64,000 nt of DNA, from positions 1 through 64,000 of the forward strand of contig JANSYQ010000007.1 of NCBI GenBank assembly GCA_024742305.1, written 5' to 3'. Position numbers and translations under genes: made by a program. This document shows positions 52,167 through 62,500 of the stretch, in pieces; position 1 is the stretch's first letter, and the number at the start of each line of letters is the position of its first letter. Under the pieces are notes generated by a model that ran no database searches, was not told the origin of the DNA, and worked only from the letters and a program-made list of their open reading frames with translations. Source of the stretch: a bacterium (GTDB lineage Bacteria; Bacteroidota; Bacteroidia; Flavobacteriales_D; Crocinitomicaceae).

Positions 52167-55100
52167 ATGCACAAAATCACTATAAAAAACGCCCGAACCA
52201 ACAACCTCAAAGGAGTCTCATTGGAAATTCCGCACCACCAGCTCATTGCAGTCACAGGTGTTTCCGGTTCTGGAAAATCGAGCTTAGCATTCGATGTAAT
52301 TGCCCGGGAAGGACAACGTCGCTACTTTGAGACGATGCCCGGCTTTGCACGTCAGTTTTTGGGCAAATTGAACAAACCCGAGGTGGATAGTATTGATGGT
52401 CTTTCCCCCGTTATCGCCATCGGTCAAAAAACAACAGCTTCCAATGCGCGATCTACCGTTGGAACCTTATCAGATCTCTACGATTTACTTCGTTTACTCT
52501 ACGCTCGTTTCGGAGAGTCAGAAGAACAATTACAGCTGTCACGTTCTTTGTTTTCTTTCAACTCTGAAATTGGTCAATGCCCACAATGTCGCGGTATTGG
52601 ACAGGAGGAAAAAATTGATATTGACAAGTTGGTCGTCGATCCTAGCAAAACACTTCGAGAAGGCGCCTTAGCACCAACGCTTCCAACAGGGTACATCATG
52701 TATTCGCAAGTGACAATAGATGTACTTAACCAGGTGTGTGAAGCCGAGGGGTTTAATGTCGATATTCCTTGGGAAGAGCTAACAGAAGAGCAGCAAAATG
52801 TCATTCTCTACGGAAGTGATAAAATCAAAGTACCGTTTGGAAAGCACAGTATTGAATCGCGATTAAAATGGACAGGCATCAAAGCGAAACCGAGAGAGGA
52901 AGGCTACTATAAGGGGATGATGCCCATTATGTCCGATATTCTCCGACGGGATCGAAACGCGAATATTTTGAAGTACGTTTCTTCGGTTACGTGCAGCGAT
53001 TGCCATGGGAAGCGTTTAAATCCGCAAGCGAGAAGTGTTCAACTTAATCGAATGAGTATTACCGATGTCGCTGAGCTGGAATTCACTGGTGTGAAGGATT
53101 GGATCGCCGATGCATCATTCCCCGAAAATGCAAATACCATCCTCCTAAAATTGCAAGAGAAACTCCATCTTCTCATTGATTTAGGGCTCGGGTATTTAAC
53201 TATGGATACAGCAGCAGATTCTTTATCGGCGAGTGAGGCACAGCGAATTCGGGTAATTAATCAACTCACGGCACCATTAAGCGATGTTTTGTACGTTTTG
53301 GACGAGCCAAGTATCGGTTTGCACCCAACCGAAAATCGAAAAATGATTGCACACTTGCACGTATTGGTCAACCGTGGTAATACAGTGCTTGTGGTGGAAC
53401 ACGACTTGGAAACAATTCGAAGTGCCGATTGGATCATTGACATCGGACCAAAGGCCGGGTTGTATGGTGGTGAACTGCTATTTAACGGACCGATTCAGAA
53501 ATTCTTGGAAAGCAATTTAGACAACAGTCTTACCTTGCAGGCACTCAAAAACAGTGCTACTTCGACACAAGCTGCAGCGAAGACAACAGAAAAAAAATTA
53601 CCCAGCAATAGTTTCGTTCTGAACAACTGTCACACTGGTAATCTCAAAAATATTGATGTACGATTTCTACTCGGAGGGCTGAACAGTATCAGTGGTAAGT
53701 CCGGTTCAGGAACACGTCCGTTGGTGCAGGAACTACGAAATAGGTTAGAATCACGAAAGGAGTCTGACGGTAGCGTTGCGTTTTCCCATGAGGATGAAAT
53801 AAAGAATATAATTTTTGTTGATCAATCGCCTATCGGTCGCACGCCGAGGAGCAATCCTGCTACATATTTAGGCATTTCAGATGACATCCGCGATTTATAC
53901 GCCTCCTTGGACACCGCGAAAAAGGCCAAGTTCACCAAGTCTCGATTCTCCTTTAATAACAAAGGCGGTCGTTGTGAAACATGTCAGGGAGCCGGAAAAA
54001 TTCAAGTGGGAATGCACTTTTTAGGCAACATCGATTTGAAGTGCGGGACGTGTGGAGGCGATCGCTTCAACAAAGAAACATTGGCAATTCACTATCAAGG
54101 AAAGTCCATCGCGGATGTATATCGCATGTCGGTGAATGAAGCATTGGATTTCTTTCAGGATACAACTAACAAAACAGTAAAACGCCTTCGTAAAGGAGTC
54201 GAAATTTTACAGGAAATTGGATTGGGCTACCTTACTTTGGGTCAGTCATCAACCACTCTTTCCGGCGGTGAAGCACAACGAATTAAAATCGCTAATCAGC
54301 TCCAAAAGAAAAGCTCAGGAAAGGGTCTTTTCTTACTGATGGAACCAAGTATCGGTCTGCATCATTCCGATATTCAAACGCTTTTGAAGATGTTCGAACG
54401 GATCAAATCGAACGGAAATACAATTGTTTGCGTCGAACAAGATGAGCGCATCATCAGCGAATCTGACTGGCACATCGAATTGGGCCCTGAAGGGGGGAAA
54501 CAGGGAGGTGAAATCATCTATCAAGGAAACCCACGAACATCACATTTGGAAGAGTTGCCCCTTTCCGAAAATAGAAAAATCGAAAGCGTAACAAACCAAC
54601 GAATCGAACTTCAAGGAGTTCATACGAACGGTCTTAAAAACGTGGATGTATCCATTCCTAAACAACAACTAACGGTAGTGACGGGCGTTTCAGGCAGTGG
54701 GAAATCCTCATTGGTTTACGATACCTTGTTTTCCGAAGCAAGTGCGCGTTTCTCTGAGTCACTTTCCACTTACAGCCGTAGCTTGGTGCAACAAAACAGC
54801 GTTGCGAGGCTAGACAATTTCTCAGGAATGACGCCCGCAGTTGCGCTGAGAAGAAGAAATCGGCAAAATAATAAGCGATCTACGGTAGGAACGCTCACAG
54901 GAATTTACGATCATTTTCGTTTGTTGATTGCCAGAGTGGCTGACGAAGATTACAGTACCATCAGCGCACAGCATTTTTCCTTTAATCATCATTTGGGAGC
55001 CTGTCCAATGTGCAAAGGGATGGGCGTTGTGGAAGCCTGCGATCCCAACCTAGTTGTCATCGAGCCAAGTAAAAATATTTGGGAGGGCGCACTCTCAGAA

Positions 55101-56927
55101 AATAAGTCACTAAAGTATTATTCCAACCCCGACGGTCAATTCATGGCGACTTTGCAAACAATTGCTCAACAGCGTAATTGGGACATATTCAAGCCATGGC
55201 GCGCACTCTCGGAAGAAATTCAACAAGTAATTCTTTACGGAACGGGAGATGAACAATGGAAGGTAACGTGGAACTTCAAGAACAAATCGCGGTCGGGTGT
55301 TCAAGAACTAGAAATGAAGTGGCTTGGACTTTGCGGGTATATAAATGATGAATTTGAGCGCAAACGACAGAATAAAAACATCCAATCTTTGGAGGCATTG
55401 CTTCACGATGTTACCTGTCCAACGTGTGCAGGAAGTCGTTTGAAATCTGAATTGTTGTCGATACAATTCCTCGACAAAAATATTGCAGAGTGGATGCGGT
55501 TAACCGTTTCTGAGATGCGTGAACTGTTGGAAGATATTCCCAAGATTAAGGACGCGAAAACGAAGGTAGTTGCCAAAAAGGTGAGCCCTTCGATTCTAAC
55601 ACAATTGGCTGTTCTGGAAAACTTAGGTTTGAGTTATTTGAATATGGATCGGGGCGTTGCGACACTTTCCGGAGGAGAGTATCAACGGGTTTTGCTGTCT
55701 GGTCAGCTGGACTCTAACTTAAATGGCGTAACGTACATTCTTGATGAACCAACCATCGGTTTAGATCAACAGCAAGTCAAAACGCTCGAAAAGTTATTGC
55801 GTGGAATTATCAAACATGGCAATACAGTAGTTGTTGTAGAGCACGATCCTCAGTTTATTCAATTTGCCGACTACATAATCGAAATGGGACCGGAAGCTGG
55901 AGAAAATGGTGGTCAGGTGATATTTCAAGGGGATCAGAATGCACTGCTGAAGAACAGAAATACCAAAACGTATAGTCTTTTGCATGAAAATGTGAGTTTG
56001 AGAAAGATTCAGGGGCAATCGAGCGAAAGTTTTACCGTTCACAAGGCATCGGCGAACAACTTAAAAAACATTGATGTAAGGTTCCAACTCGGTGCATTTA
56101 CAGTGATTTCGGGTGTTTCGGGAAGTGGAAAAACGAGTTTGATGCGCGATGTTTTGTATCAATCCACTCTGAGGAAAAGACCTGTTCATTGCGCATCCAT
56201 AACCGGTGCCAACCTATTTGAAGAGTTCCAAACTGTCTACATTGACCAGCAACCCTTGGCAACGACTCGCGCCATGACACCAGCGGGATTTTTGGGGATT
56301 TTAGACGCACTTCAAGCCATATATTCTAAAGTGGACGAAGCCAAAAGCACCGGATTGAAGAAATCAGATTTCAGTTATTTGAGTAAAAAGGGAAAATGTC
56401 CTACATGTGCCGGAAATGGGAGGGTGAAAACCAGCCTCGATTTCATGAGTGATGTGTGGACCGATTGCGATACGTGCTTCGGAAGTCGTTACAGTGAGGA
56501 TATAAATGCCATTTTGTGGCGAGAACGGTCCATCGGAGAATTGCTCCAGTTGACCATCGATCAATCTATGGAATTTTTAGCAGATCAGAAAATTTCAGGA
56601 ACACTTCAGCTTCTCATAAAATTAGGACTTGGGCACATCCGATTGGGTCAGCCAGCGAATACACTTTCAGGAGGTGAGTCCCAAAGAGTGAAATTGGCAA
56701 AGGCACTCGTCACTTCATCTCATCTTCCACGATTGTTTCTCTTGGATGAACCCGGAACAGGGTTGCATGTTCATGATCTTCAGCGTTTACTTGCCGTTTT
56801 TCAGGAAATTATCGACGGCGGAGACACAATCATTAGCATAGATCACAATCAACAGCTTATTGCAAGTGCGAGTCACGAAATCAAATTGGGTCCCGGCAGC
56901 GGTCAAAATGGAGGGCGACTTCAATGA
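52167..56927 (+). CDS. tandem UvrA-like ABC ATPase (four NBDs, no UvrB-binding domain)
   Basis: A 1586-residue protein made of two UvrA-like units fused head to tail (about 1-815 and 816-1586). Walker A motifs start at 31 (GVSGSGKSS), 510 (GKSGSGTRP, catalytic Lys lost), 840 (GVSGSGKSS) and 1316 (GVSGSGKTS). ABC signatures: SLSASE (352-357, degenerate), LSGGE at 698, 1167 and 1500. Walker B of NBD2 has Met725 in place of Asp (LLMEPS). Zinc motifs are present (CETCQG...CGTCGG, CPTCAG...CDTCFG). The roughly 480-residue Walker A spacing is about 130 less than in UvrA; LLYARFGE runs almost directly into FSFNSEIGQCPQC, so the UvrB-binding domain is missing, as in UvrA2-like proteins. Probably a DNA-binding protector, not a repair UvrA. 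Confidence 0.93.
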   Translation: MHKITIKNARTNNLKGVSLEIPHHQLIAVTGVSGSGKSSLAFDVIAREGQRRYFETMPGFARQFLGKLNKPEVDSIDGLSPVIAIGQKTTASNARSTVGTLSDLYDLLRLLYARFGESEEQLQLSRSLFSFNSEIGQCPQCRGIGQEEKIDIDKLVVDPSKTLREGALAPTLPTGYIMYSQVTIDVLNQVCEAEGFNVDIPWEELTEEQQNVILYGSDKIKVPFGKHSIESRLKWTGIKAKPREEGYYKGMMPIMSDILRRDRNANILKYVSSVTCSDCHGKRLNPQARSVQLNRMSITDVAELEFTGVKDWIADASFPENANTILLKLQEKLHLLIDLGLGYLTMDTAADSLSASEAQRIRVINQLTAPLSDVLYVLDEPSIGLHPTENRKMIAHLHVLVNRGNTVLVVEHDLETIRSADWIIDIGPKAGLYGGELLFNGPIQKFLESNLDNSLTLQALKNSATSTQAAAKTTEKKLPSNSFVLNNCHTGNLKNIDVRFLLGGLNSISGKSGSGTRPLVQELRNRLESRKESDGSVAFSHEDEIKNIIFVDQSPIGRTPRSNPATYLGISDDIRDLYASLDTAKKAKFTKSRFSFNNKGGRCETCQGAGKIQVGMHFLGNIDLKCGTCGGDRFNKETLAIHYQGKSIADVYRMSVNEALDFFQDTTNKTVKRLRKGVEILQEIGLGYLTLGQSSTTLSGGEAQRIKIANQLQKKSSGKGLFLLMEPSIGLHHSDIQTLLKMFERIKSNGNTIVCVEQDERIISESDWHIELGPEGGKQGGEIIYQGNPRTSHLEELPLSENRKIESVTNQRIELQGVHTNGLKNVDVSIPKQQLTVVTGVSGSGKSSLVYDTLFSEASARFSESLSTYSRSLVQQNSVARLDNFSGMTPAVALRRRNRQNNKRSTVGTLTGIYDHFRLLIARVADEDYSTISAQHFSFNHHLGACPMCKGMGVVEACDPNLVVIEPSKNIWEGALSENKSLKYYSNPDGQFMATLQTIAQQRNWDIFKPWRALSEEIQQVILYGTGDEQWKVTWNFKNKSRSGVQELEMKWLGLCGYINDEFERKRQNKNIQSLEALLHDVTCPTCAGSRLKSELLSIQFLDKNIAEWMRLTVSEMRELLEDIPKIKDAKTKVVAKKVSPSILTQLAVLENLGLSYLNMDRGVATLSGGEYQRVLLSGQLDSNLNGVTYILDEPTIGLDQQQVKTLEKLLRGIIKHGNTVVVVEHDPQFIQFADYIIEMGPEAGENGGQVIFQGDQNALLKNRNTKTYSLLHENVSLRKIQGQSSESFTVHKASANNLKNIDVRFQLGAFTVISGVSGSGKTSLMRDVLYQSTLRKRPVHCASITGANLFEEFQTVYIDQQPLATTRAMTPAGFLGILDALQAIYSKVDEAKSTGLKKSDFSYLSKKGKCPTCAGNGRVKTSLDFMSDVWTDCDTCFGSRYSEDINAILWRERSIGELLQLTIDQSMEFLADQKISGTLQLLIKLGLGHIRLGQPANTLSGGESQRVKLAKALVTSSHLPRLFLLDEPGTGLHVHDLQRLLAVFQEIIDGGDTIISIDHNQQLIASASHEIKLGPGSGQNGGRLQ

Positions 56928-57337
56928 CAATTATAGTAAGTCCTAATTTAGATTTTTGCAAAAGTGTTTCTTAAGCGTATGTTCTCGCTTCCCTCAATTT
57001 GTGAAACTCACTGCATCTCTTCAAAGGTGCTTCTTGGATAACTCGCCAGCCGGCGGTAAGGAAGGCAATGCTGTGCTTTTTGAATCCATGATGACACAGA
57101 GAACACAGAGCAGATTTGGTGAAACTTACTTGAGAGTCACGCACTAGATTTTGACGAAATCATAATCCATGGTGCACTTAAAACGTTTTTAGTTATAGAC
57201 TATGCTCCGTGCCATTGTGGTAGAATCAAAACTGTGGGTGTCTTGCCATTATTTAAGCAATTCCTCCCAAAATATCCTAAAGAAAAAAGTACAATCCTAG
57301 AAGATGTTACTTTATGTGGAAACGGAATTACCAAGAT
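56928..57337. other. intergenic region, possible decayed reading frame
   Basis: About 400 bases between the UvrA-like gene and the M23 gene. An open frame without a usable ATG runs from 57123 to a TGA at 57339-57341, reading through a coherent peptide (VIDYAPCHCGRIKTVG..., LFKQFLPKYPKEK). It overlaps the M23 ATG in ATGA style. It may be a gene remnant. A 63-codon ORF at 56956 looks random. No promoter or terminator was identified. Confidence 0.5.
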
Positions 57338-57341
57338 ATGA
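57123..57341 (+). pseudogene. possible 5'-truncated gene remnant
   Basis: A 72-codon open frame lacking a start codon. Its residues look protein-like (DFDEIIIHGALKTFLVIDY, APCHCGRIKTVGVLPLF) and its TGA overlaps the ATG of the M23 gene by three bases. No family was recognised. It could be a remnant, a chance frame, or the tail of a gene broken by a frameshift upstream. Confidence 0.3.
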
Positions 57342-57931
57342 TGGTACGACTTTTACTTGGAGTTATACTCATGGGATGCACCATGAACACAGACTATTCT
57401 CAATCCAACAGAATTCAAAGCCCAACCTCAGAGGTAGAACTAGAAGAACTGCCGCAACTCATAGCAGATGGATTTGATTTTCCAGTGGGCAAACCCGACG
57501 CAAAAGGATATTATAATGCACAACCTTTCGGGAAGAATACACATTTGGGAGATGATTGGAATGGTGTACGTGGAGGAGATTCCGACCTTGGCGACCCCAT
57601 CTACAATATTGCTCACGGAAAGGTAGTTTACGCGGAAGATTTCGGTGGCGCATGGGGAAATGTGATCCGAATTGTGCATTATTTGCCCGACAGTACGCAG
57701 GTTGAATCCTTGTACGCTCACTGCGACACAATTATGGTAGCCAAGAACGAATGGATTGAAAAAGGAGTGCAAATAGGCACCATTGGGAACAATCACGGGG
57801 GATATCCGGCACATTTGCACTTAGAACTAAGAGAAGATCTTTCGCTTCCAATTGGTAAAGGCTACAGTAGCAACACCAAAGGTTATTTGGACCCGACAAA
57901 ATTTATTCAGAGTCACAGAACGATAGAGTAA
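57338..57931 (+). CDS. M23 family peptidoglycan endopeptidase lipoprotein
   Basis: A 197-residue lipoprotein from the ATG at 57338 (MMVRLLLGVILMGC, lipidated Cys in GC). The LytM/M23 domain has the zinc site HLGDDWNG (HxxxD) and HLHLELR (HxH), with YAHC before it. M23 enzymes cut peptide cross-links in peptidoglycan or other Gly-Gly bonds; this one is anchored in the periplasm. The final GYLDPTKFI is common in the family. It is convergent with the vWA lipoprotein gene by one base. Confidence 0.92.
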   Translation: MMVRLLLGVILMGCTMNTDYSQSNRIQSPTSEVELEELPQLIADGFDFPVGKPDAKGYYNAQPFGKNTHLGDDWNGVRGGDSDLGDPIYNIAHGKVVYAEDFGGAWGNVIRIVHYLPDSTQVESLYAHCDTIMVAKNEWIEKGVQIGTIGNNHGGYPAHLHLELREDLSLPIGKGYSSNTKGYLDPTKFIQSHRTIE

Positions 57932-57932
57932 A

Positions 57933-59081
57933 CTACAAGGTCACACCTCTTGTTTTCGCTTGAGCCTTCATAATTTTCAGAATTTTTCGACTAAACGAAG
58001 GATCTTGCGATTTCTTTTCCTCCAATCGAATGAATTCTTTGCGTGTTTCCGTAAGCTCCTCAAGTCGATCCATCAGTTTTTTGCGTTCAGCAATTCTACG
58101 CTTGATCTCCTCTTCACGATCATCCAAATTCATAGATTTCAACAAAGGAGGTAGTTCGTCCGTCGGAATTTGCTCCAGCACAACAACTCCTTTTATCAAA
58201 TCGTTGATCAATTCCTGCTCCCCAAACATGTTTGAATTCCCAGAAACGGTTGTATTGTATGTTGCACGGTCACTCACAACAGCAGTCGAAGCATAGCTGT
58301 ACATCTTGAGAGTTTTATCCTTTCTTGCCTGATTCTGAAAAACAAGACGCCGATCACCATAGTAAATTTTAGTACTATCAATTTGATAAGAAAGGGAAGA
58401 AATACTATCGTCAAATGGAGTAACAATCGCTACATCGGAAGCATCTTGATCCAAATGTAAATACGCGCCATTCGTTGCTTTCGCAATCTTTCTAAAATGT
58501 TCAATGGCTTTGGTGCAATCATCTCCTAGCTTAATCGTGTTGATAATAATACCGTTTTTAGCAGCCGTTTTTGAAGTCTCAGGGTATTTGATTTCGGCGT
58601 AGTCCATGTGAGGTGGACAATCCCCCACCAAAAATACAGTGCGGTATACGTTGCGCTTGGTTCCCCAGTGCATTTTGCGAATGGCATCATCCAAGGCTGA
58701 GTTCACACTTTCTGGTTCATCGCCACCACCTTGAGCCTCTATTTTTTGAAGTTCATCATACAAACCGTCAATGTCGTCTGTTAAATTGAAAACCTTGGTG
58801 ACAAAAGCATCTCCTGTATCACGATAGAATATCAAACCGAGGCGAATTTTAGGTGAATTCTGCGCATCGGCCAAAACACCAACAATATTCCAAATTTTTG
58901 CCTTCGCTGTTGCGATTAGCCCTGCCATACTTCCAGTAGCATCTAAACAAAACACTAATTCAATATCTGCTTGTTCATTTGGATTGGTATTCTTCAGCAC
59001 CTCGCGCTCTCCCGTATTCGTCTTGTTTTTGCAGGATGCCAAAAGAACAAGCGACAGAAGAAAAAAAGTAATGGCTCTCAT
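57933..59081 (-). CDS. vWA domain lipoprotein
   Basis: A 382-residue lipoprotein (signal ITFFLLSLVLLASC, lipidated Cys17). The vWA domain spans about residues 40-230 with an intact MIDAS (CLDATGSMAG, then GGGDEPESVNSALDDA) and LVGDCPPHMDY in place of the usual GD. The C-terminal 70 residues are a charged coiled-coil (EEEIKRRIAERKKLMDRLEELTETRKEF). It should bind a partner protein through a metal ion in the periplasm or on the cell surface. Confidence 0.87.
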   Translation of the reverse strand: MRAITFFLLSLVLLASCKNKTNTGEREVLKNTNPNEQADIELVFCLDATGSMAGLIATAKAKIWNIVGVLADAQNSPKIRLGLIFYRDTGDAFVTKVFNLTDDIDGLYDELQKIEAQGGGDEPESVNSALDDAIRKMHWGTKRNVYRTVFLVGDCPPHMDYAEIKYPETSKTAAKNGIIINTIKLGDDCTKAIEHFRKIAKATNGAYLHLDQDASDVAIVTPFDDSISSLSYQIDSTKIYYGDRRLVFQNQARKDKTLKMYSYASTAVVSDRATYNTTVSGNSNMFGEQELINDLIKGVVVLEQIPTDELPPLLKSMNLDDREEEIKRRIAERKKLMDRLEELTETRKEFIRLEEKKSQDPSFSRKILKIMKAQAKTRGVTL

Positions 59082-59526
59082 AGACGTTGGTTTTTTGCAA
59101 TGTCCAACTTTATTAATTACGATACCAAGGCAAGACTTCTAATTATTGTTAATCAATGATGAAAATGAATGAATTGGGAAAAAACCAAAAAACCTGGAAA
59201 AAGATCTGAAATGAACCAAAATGAAGGTGAAATGATGGAATTTCAACCGAAAACACCGAAAAAGTACCGATTTTAACAAAGTAGCGGTAGTACCATAGTT
59301 TTAAATATTCACCCATAGTACAGATATATTCAATGGGAAGTTGAATATGTTATTTTACGTAGGCGTGCATAATAAATTGATTTCACTGATGAACGTATAT
59401 AATTTATAGATGAACGTATCATTTTTACTTCCTAACGAGACGATAAAGCAATGCATGCATAATTAAAGCATGGCAACGGTAATGGATTCAGAGCGTTATA
59501 TTAATAAGAGATAAACTTACTACGCC
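59082..59526. other. upstream region of the giant secreted protein
   Basis: 445 bases without a gene, AT-rich. Two direct repeats GATGAACGTAT lie at 59388-59398 and 59409-59419, 21 bases apart. A perfect palindrome ATGCATGCAT lies at 59451-59460. No TAnnTTTG box is clear; an AT-rich TTATATTAATAAGAG precedes the ATG. Confidence 0.7.
59388..59419 (+). promoter_or_regulatory. 21-bp-spaced direct repeats GATGAACGTAT
   Basis: Two exact 11-base copies with start-to-start spacing of 21 bases, about 110-140 bases before the ATG. Two turns of the helix apart, they would sit on the same face, as an operator for a dimeric activator such as a LytTR-type regulator would. This is inference from geometry only. 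Confidence 0.45.
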
Positions 59527-62500
59527 ATGCAAAGAATACTCAATCTACATCGCCTTACGACACTTCTGTTTTTGACAGGAATGTTTTTTTCTTACCAATC
59601 AGTCGCTCAATATTGTGACCCAACAGTACCTACTTTTAATGTAGATCTCTCTGCTTCGCCAAATGTGAATTGGACGAGTCCACTTGTAGCTAGAAACGGA
59701 AACTGTTGTGGAACCACAAACCCAGATAATTGTTTGGAGTTTGTGATCACATTGCACCCAAATGCAATTGCGGTAAACTTTCAAATTACGGGTGGAGCAG
59801 TTCCTCCTGGGGCTTTGTTCTACCAGATTGACTGTGGACCTGTGACTCCGGTGGGGCAGCCGATATGTTTGGATGGCCCAGGACCGCATACGTTGACATT
59901 CTGTAAACCGGGTAACAATACCAATGCTTTTACCATCACCTCTTATTCAGAGCCAATTATCGGTCCGGATATTACCCTAAATGCGGCGTGTCAAGGGTTT
60001 ATTTATGGTAACTACTACGATGAGACAACTATTTCATGGACGAGTATCGCACCGGGCGCAACTGGAGATTATGACAATTTACTTTCATGTACTTTGGGAT
60101 GTGACACTACGTATGTGACAGCACCCAACTCAGGTGCACCAGCTTTTGTTGATTATCAAGTATGTGGTATGGATGTAGGAGGATGTAATCCGAATCCAAT
60201 TTGTGACACCATTCGTGTCACTTTTGTGCCACCCGTTACTGTGACTATATCAGACGGTGGACCCATCTGTTTTGGAGAAACAACGACTTTAACTGCCAAC
60301 GTTAGTGGAGGAACAGGTCCGTACAACATCTTGTGGAGTACAGGCGAAACGACGAATTCAATAACGGCGGGAGCAGGAGCTTACACAGTAGATGTTACCG
60401 ATGCTTCTGGGTGTTTGGTGGCAACTGACAACTTTAACGTTACCGCATTTCCATTACCTAATGTAGATGCCGGACCAGATCAAGTAATTTGTGAAGGACC
60501 GCAAGTAACATTGAGTGCAACAGGCGCAGTAACGTATGTTTGGGACAATGGAATTACTGATGGTGTAGCATTTACACCTTCGTTAGGAACAACAACGTAT
60601 ACGGTTACTGGAACAGACGCCAATGGATGTCAAAATACCGATCAGGTAGATGTTACAGTGAACCCACTGCCAGTAGTGAATGCGGGAGCGGATCAAGTTG
60701 TTTGTGAAGGAACAGCCGTCACACTCAGTGGATCGGGTGCAGCAACCTATGTTTGGGATAATGGAGTTACAGACGGAGCTGCATTCACCCCAGGAGTGGG
60801 AACGATAACATACACCGTAACGGGAACTGATGCCAACGGATGTGTCGATACAGATCAAGTAGATGTAACTGTCAACCCACTTCCTGTAGTTAGCGCAGGA
60901 CCGGATCAAACTGTGTGTGAGGGAACACAAGTAACTTTAAATGGTTCAGGAGCTGTGACTTATGCATGGGATAACGGAATCACAGATGGAACAGCCTTCA
61001 CTCCGACGATAGGTACAACAACCTTTACTGTCACAGGAACGGATGCGAATGGTTGTCAAAACACTGATCAAGTGGATGTAACGGTAAATCCTTTACCAAT
61101 AGTAGATGCCGGACCAGATCAAACCGTATGTGATGGAGCACAAGTAACATTGACAGCTTCAGGAGCATCCACGTATGTTTGGGATAATGGAATTACAAAT
61201 GGAGTAGCCTTCACACCTTCGGTAGGCTCAACAACTTTTACAGTGACGGGTACAGACGCCAATGGATGCGTAAATACCGATCAAGTTGTAGTACTCGTAA
61301 ACCCGCTGCCAAATGTGAGTGCTGGAAACGATGTAACGGTTTGTGAAGGAGCACAAGTAACATTAAACGCTACTGGAGCAACTACCTATGTTTGGGATAA
61401 CGGAGTGCCAAACGGAGGGAATTTTGTACCACCGCTGGGAACATCAACGTATACCGTGACTGGAACAGATGCGAACGGTTGTGTAAATACAGATCAAGTT
61501 GATATTACTGTGAATCCGTTACCAATTGTCGATGCCGGACCGGATCAAATTGTATGTGCTGGCACTGCTGTGACATTGAGTGGGTCAGGAGCATCAACTT
61601 ATAACTGGAGCAACGGAGTTATTGATGGAGTGCCTTTCACTCCAGCAATCGGTTCCATAGATTATACGGTAACCGGAACAGACGCAAACGGATGTTCAAA
61701 CTCAGACATGGTAAATGTAACAGTGAATCCACTTCCGAACGTGAATGCTGGACCTGATCAAACGGTATGTGAGGGTGCGCAAGTTACCTTGAACGGTTCA
61801 GGTGCTCAATCTTACGTTTGGGATAATGGAATTACAGATGGTGTGGCATTTACGCCAGCAGTGGGTTCTACAACTTTTACAGTAACAGGTACAGACGACA
61901 ATGGATGTGTGAATACAGATCAGGTAGTGGTACTTGTAAATCCACTGCCAAATGTGAGCGCTGGAAATGACATCACCGTATGTGAAGGAGCGCAAGTAAC
62001 TTTGAACGGTTCTGGAGCTTCTACCTATGTTTGGGATAACGGAGTAACCAACGGAACACCATTTGTACCGCCAGTTGGCACAACAACATACACGGTGACA
62101 GGAACGGATGCAAACGGCTGTGTGAACACGGATCAGGTGGATGTAAACGTGAATCCACTGCCAACAGTAGACGCTGGACCGGACCAAACAGTATGTACAG
62201 GGACGTCAGTAACACTGAGTGGATCAGGAGCATCAACTTACAACTGGAGCAACGGAGTCATTGACGGTGTAGCCTTTACACCAGCAATCGGTGCCATTGA
62301 TTATACGGTGACTGGAACAGACGCAAACGGATGTTCTAGTACGGATATCGTAAACGTTACCGTGAATCCGCTTCCGAACGTCAACGCAGGACCTGATCAA
62401 ACGGTATGTGATGGTGCGCAAGTAACGTTGAGTGGCTCAGGTGCTCAAACCTACGTTTGGGACAACGGAATTACAGACGGCGTAGCGTTTACTCCAGCCG

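Noticed and set aside
52167-56927. Ordinary uvrA repair gene
   Set aside because: Four NBDs, missing UvrB-binding domain and a degenerate site in the first unit do not fit the 940-residue repair protein.
56956-57147. 63-codon plus-strand ORF after the UvrA-like gene
   Set aside because: Random-looking composition, no conserved motif, and no signals around it; kept only as part of the intergenic note.
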